Translations under genes and position numbers: made by a program
Notes under the pieces: generated by a model
Databases searched by the model: none
Told to the model about the DNA's origin: nothing
The model's input: only the letters and a program-made list of their open reading frames with translations
NCBI GenBank assembly: GCA_947631535.1
Contig: CANRLU010000007.1
Coordinates: forward strand, 1-40,909
Length of the DNA stretch: 40,909 nucleotides
Direction: 5' to 3'
Source of the DNA: an uncultured Clostridia bacterium
Lineage (GTDB): Bacteria > Bacillota > Clostridia > Oscillospirales > Ruminococcaceae
Shown: positions 38,386 to 40,909 of the stretch, piece by piece
How positions within the stretch are numbered: position 1 is the first letter of the stretch
How the letters are laid out: every line of letters begins with the position of its first letter

Positions 38386-39570
38386 TCAAGCCTTGCCCTT
38401 GGCGCCTTTTAAGCCGCCGAGCTTTACGCCCGAGAGCACGTTGGTGTCGAAAGCATAGGTTATCTTTGAATTTTCGCGGGCGCGTTCGAGCGCAAGGGAT
38501 ATCACCTCGTCAAGAAGCTCGGGATATTTCACGCCTGCGGGCTCCCAGAGGTAGAACGAAAGCGACCCGGGTATCGAATTTATCTCGTTGAGGTATATCT
38601 CGCCGGAATCGTTGTCGATTAAAAAATCTATCCTCGCGACGCCCGAGCAGCCGAGCGCCTTGAACGCCTTTACCGCAAGAAGCCTTATTTTTTCGGTGTC
38701 TTCGTCCGAGATGTCGGCGGGGATCACTCTTTTTGTGGAGGCCATTCCCTTTGCCGACTTCGAGCCGCCGAGGTATTTGTCTTCGTAGCTAAGTATCTCG
38801 TCTGAGCCGACGGGTCTCTCGCATACCGACGGGCGGGCTTTATGGGCGCTGCCGACAACCGAGCAGTTGACTTCGGTGAGATTCGTCACCGCGCGCTCAA
38901 CGAGCACCCTGCCGGCGTAGAGGAACGCCTCTTCGAGGGCTTCTGAGAGCTTTTCGCGGCAGTCTGCCTTGGAGATACCTACGCTCGAGCCGAGGTTTAC
39001 CGGCTTTACTATCGCGGGGTAGCCGATTTTTTCCTCGACAGCGCGTATCGCGGCTTCTTCGTCGGCGAGGTAGTCGTCGGAGTCGATAACCGCGCAGTCG
39101 AGCACGGGTATGCCGTGGTCTCTGAAGATGACCTTCATCGCGTATTTGTCCATCGAGAGCGCCGCCGAGAGCACGTCGCAGCCGACATAGGGCACTCCGA
39201 GCATATTCAGATACCCCGCGGCGGTGCCGTCCTCAACGTTGGTGCCGTGGACTACCGGAAACGCCACGTCGATGTAATCGACGAGCGGCTTTTGGAAAAG
39301 CTTCGGCGAGGTGCGTATGATCGCGACTCTGTCCTCAGTCCTCGCAAAAGCTACGGTATAGCTTTCGGCAATGAGCGATTTTATGTCCTTATAAGCCTCG
39401 ATGTCGCCTATCCTGTCGCCGCAGTACATTTCACCCGACTTGGATATGTACACGGGTATAACGTCGTATTTTTCGCGGTTAATGCTCTGCGCCGCCTGAA
39501 GCGCGGAGATAATTGAGATCTCGTGCTCGACGGATCTGCCGCCGAACATAAGCGCAACTTTTATTTTCAT
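38386..39570 (-). CDS. ddl: D-alanine--D-alanine ligase family protein
   Basis: 394 residues, an ATP-grasp enzyme that joins two D-Ala for wall precursors. Seen: MFGGRSVEHEISIISAL (N-terminal loop with the Glu that binds the first D-Ala), VVHGTNVEDGT, KPVNLGSSVGISK (ATP loop), SYEDKY (the Lys-Tyr that marks D-Ala rather than D-Lac ligases), RIDFLI and LNEINSIPG (metal ligands). The usual end PG-x-T-x-x-S is PGSLSFYLWEP instead, typical in my memory of a divergent Firmicute branch. It lies 34 bases after murF on the same strand, so substrate synthesis and use are linked. ATG 39570 is chosen for length and motif position. Confidence 0.9.
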   Translation of the reverse strand: MKIKVALMFGGRSVEHEISIISALQAAQSINREKYDVIPVYISKSGEMYCGDRIGDIEAYKDIKSLIAESYTVAFARTEDRVAIIRTSPKLFQKPLVDYIDVAFPVVHGTNVEDGTAAGYLNMLGVPYVGCDVLSAALSMDKYAMKVIFRDHGIPVLDCAVIDSDDYLADEEAAIRAVEEKIGYPAIVKPVNLGSSVGISKADCREKLSEALEEAFLYAGRVLVERAVTNLTEVNCSVVGSAHKARPSVCERPVGSDEILSYEDKYLGGSKSAKGMASTKRVIPADISDEDTEKIRLLAVKAFKALGCSGVARIDFLIDNDSGEIYLNEINSIPGSLSFYLWEPAGVKYPELLDEVISLALERARENSKITYAFDTNVLSGVKLGGLKGAKGKA

Positions 39571-39604
39571 CTTATTATAGACCCCTTTCCCGTTCCTGCA
39601 CGGC

Positions 39605-40909
39605 TCAATAGTTGTCGGGCAGGTCGTTTTCGAGTAATATTATCTTCTTTTTTCCGCCGGTTGTCAAGGAGTAAACGCGGCTCATCGCATCGGAAAGGTC
39701 CTTGGCCGAATAGGTCTTCTCCTCGGGATAACTTTTTTCCGCAAGACCGCCGAGAATAGCCTCCGCGTTGGTTTTGCCGACGACGGCCACAAAGTCGCAG
39801 ACCTCTGCTGCTTCCCGCCCGAATTCGCGGTTGAGCTCGCGGCTTTCCTCGCCGAGCTCGATCATTCCCGGGGTGACGAGAATTTTATATCCGTCGAGCA
39901 TCGAGAGGGTCTCGAGAGCCGCCCTCGCGCCGGAGGGGTTGGAGTTGTAGGCGTCGTCGATAACGGTTACGTCGCCGTTTTGCTTGAGTTCGAGGCGGTG
40001 GGGGACGCTTTCGAGGCGGCGGACGGCGGGCTTAAGGTCTGCAAGAGGTATGCCGAGGGTGTTTGCGGCGGCTATCGCTCCGCAGATGTTTACGGCGTTG
40101 TGCCTGCCGATAAGCTTCGTTTTATACGAGCACCGCTCGCCCGACGGCGACACGACGTCAAACTCCGAGCCCGACGGAGTGACTTTCAGGCCGTCGATGT
40201 AATATCCTTCGCGCGAATCCATTCCGTAGCCGACAAAGCGCCGCCCCAGCGAGGCCTCGCGGACGCTTTCGCTGTCCATATTCAGCCAGAGGAAGCCGTC
40301 TTCGGGCAGGGCGTCGGCGAGCTCGAATTTCGTCTTCTTTACGTTTTCTATGCTTCCGAAGCTCTCAAGATGCATAGGCCCCACCGAGGTGATTATCCCG
40401 TGCTTCGGGTGTACGATGTCGCATATCTCCTTGATGTCGCCTACGTTTTTTGCGCCCATTTCGCAGAGGAAGATGTCGTGGGTCGCCCGCAGTTCGCCCC
40501 TTACGGTCTTCACGACTCCGAGCGGCGTGTTGAAATTGCCGGGGGTTTTAAGCACATTATATTTTACGCTGAGTAATTCATCTAAGAAGTATTTAACCGA
40601 AGTTTTTCCGAAGCTGCCGGTTATTCCGATGACGGTGAGGTCGGGACATTCACGGAGTATCCGCTTCGCGTCGTTGATATAATGGCGGTTTATGCCTTTC
40701 TCAACGGGCCGGTTGATGAGGTTCGCAAGCAGCACGGCATAGGGCGCCGCTAACACCCAGAGCGTATACAGAGCCGCGAAAACAACGGTGAATCCCCAGC
40801 CGTAAAGTGCAAAGAGCAGGGCGGCGGGAAGGAGATATATGATACATAATGTAAAAATAAGTCGTTTTATACGAGCGGTATATTTAAGCGGTATTTTCGC
40901 GGGCTTAGG
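39605..40909 (-). CDS. murF: MurF-type UDP-MurNAc-tripeptide--D-Ala-D-Ala ligase, N-terminal end cut by the window
   Basis: The frame is open to the window edge, so 434 residues are visible and the start is outside. The first ~50 visible residues hold basic KYTARIKRL and two membrane segments, as in membrane-tethered MurF-like ligases of this clade. The Mur ligase core follows: ATP loop GITGSFGKTSVKYFL, NFNTPLGVVKTV, EMGAKNVGDI, then DDAYNSNPSGARAAL in the C-terminal domain. It attaches D-Ala-D-Ala to the UDP-muramyl tripeptide. A GTG at 40756 could be read as a start but would delete the membrane part. The ddl gene follows it. Confidence 0.93.
   Translation of the reverse strand, partial: PKPAKIPLKYTARIKRLIFTLCIIYLLPAALLFALYGWGFTVVFAALYTLWVLAAPYAVLLANLINRPVEKGINRHYINDAKRILRECPDLTVIGITGSFGKTSVKYFLDELLSVKYNVLKTPGNFNTPLGVVKTVRGELRATHDIFLCEMGAKNVGDIKEICDIVHPKHGIITSVGPMHLESFGSIENVKKTKFELADALPEDGFLWLNMDSESVREASLGRRFVGYGMDSREGYYIDGLKVTPSGSEFDVVSPSGERCSYKTKLIGRHNAVNICGAIAAANTLGIPLADLKPAVRRLESVPHRLELKQNGDVTVIDDAYNSNPSGARAALETLSMLDGYKILVTPGMIELGEESRELNREFGREAAEVCDFVAVVGKTNAEAILGGLAEKSYPEEKTYSAKDLSDAMSRVYSLTTGGKKKIILLENDLPDNY

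Overview
The window is a chromosomal stretch of an anaerobic, endospore-forming clostridium, most likely an uncultured member of the Oscillospirales/Ruminococcaceae. Evidence: spo0A and spoIIP, sigma-A promoters nearly all with 17-nt spacers, a Gram-positive LexA (SOS) box, RNase P RNA, many lipoproteins with cysteine lipoboxes, a GH30-like xylanase, and moderately high GC with heavy ATA codon use. No phage, plasmid, IS transposase or CRISPR array is visible.

Layout. 1-3.2 kb: end of a phosphotransferase-like gene, then a DAHP-synthase homologue, a chorismate mutase/prephenate dehydratase, BioY and a small membrane protein. 3.2-6 kb (minus): an XRE regulator with membrane helices, free-Met-sulfoxide reductase, a GC cloverleaf element and a GH30 lipoprotein. 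6-13.2 kb: an ABC exporter (+), then minus-strand TypA, SOS-controlled DinB, and a UPF0210/ACT pair. 13.2-17.2 kb: a 200-bp multi-hairpin repeat, SpoIIP (-), VanY-type carboxypeptidase, CBS protein and a small, probably abundant lipoprotein (+). 17.2-20.4 kb (minus): ECF sigma factor with an 882-aa membrane partner. 20.8-24.8 kb (+): Spo0A, tRNA-Pro with a duplicated 3' region and hairpin modules, an orphan pilin-like protein, a Gfo/Idh/MocA oxidoreductase and GrpB. 24.8-28 kb (minus): a four-gene Crp-like regulator/NMT1-type ABC operon. 28-34.8 kb (+): M29 aminopeptidase and a peptide-type ABC operon. 34.8-38.3 kb (+): PrsA-like foldase, serine hydrolase, an inverted second copy of the repeat, rnpB and a lipoprotein. 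38.4-40.9 kb (minus): a MurF/Ddl cell-wall pair.

Themes. Several genes serve the cell wall and sporulation (SpoIIP, VanY, serine hydrolase, Ddl, MurF, Spo0A). Peptide uptake sits beside an aminopeptidase.

The most unusual observation is that the DAHP-synthase homologue has lost three of the four metal ligands of its family, at positions that match the Thermotoga enzyme, and that the chorismate mutase domain of the next gene also seems to lack active-site residues while its dehydratase domain looks intact. This suggests a pseudoenzyme pair. Other notable points are a ~200-bp hairpin repeat whose two copies keep the same stems with different bases, a 53-bp direct repeat built on the tRNA-Pro 3' end, an ECF sigma/sensor pair with an internally duplicated module, and a second peptide ABC ATPase gene without a normal start codon.
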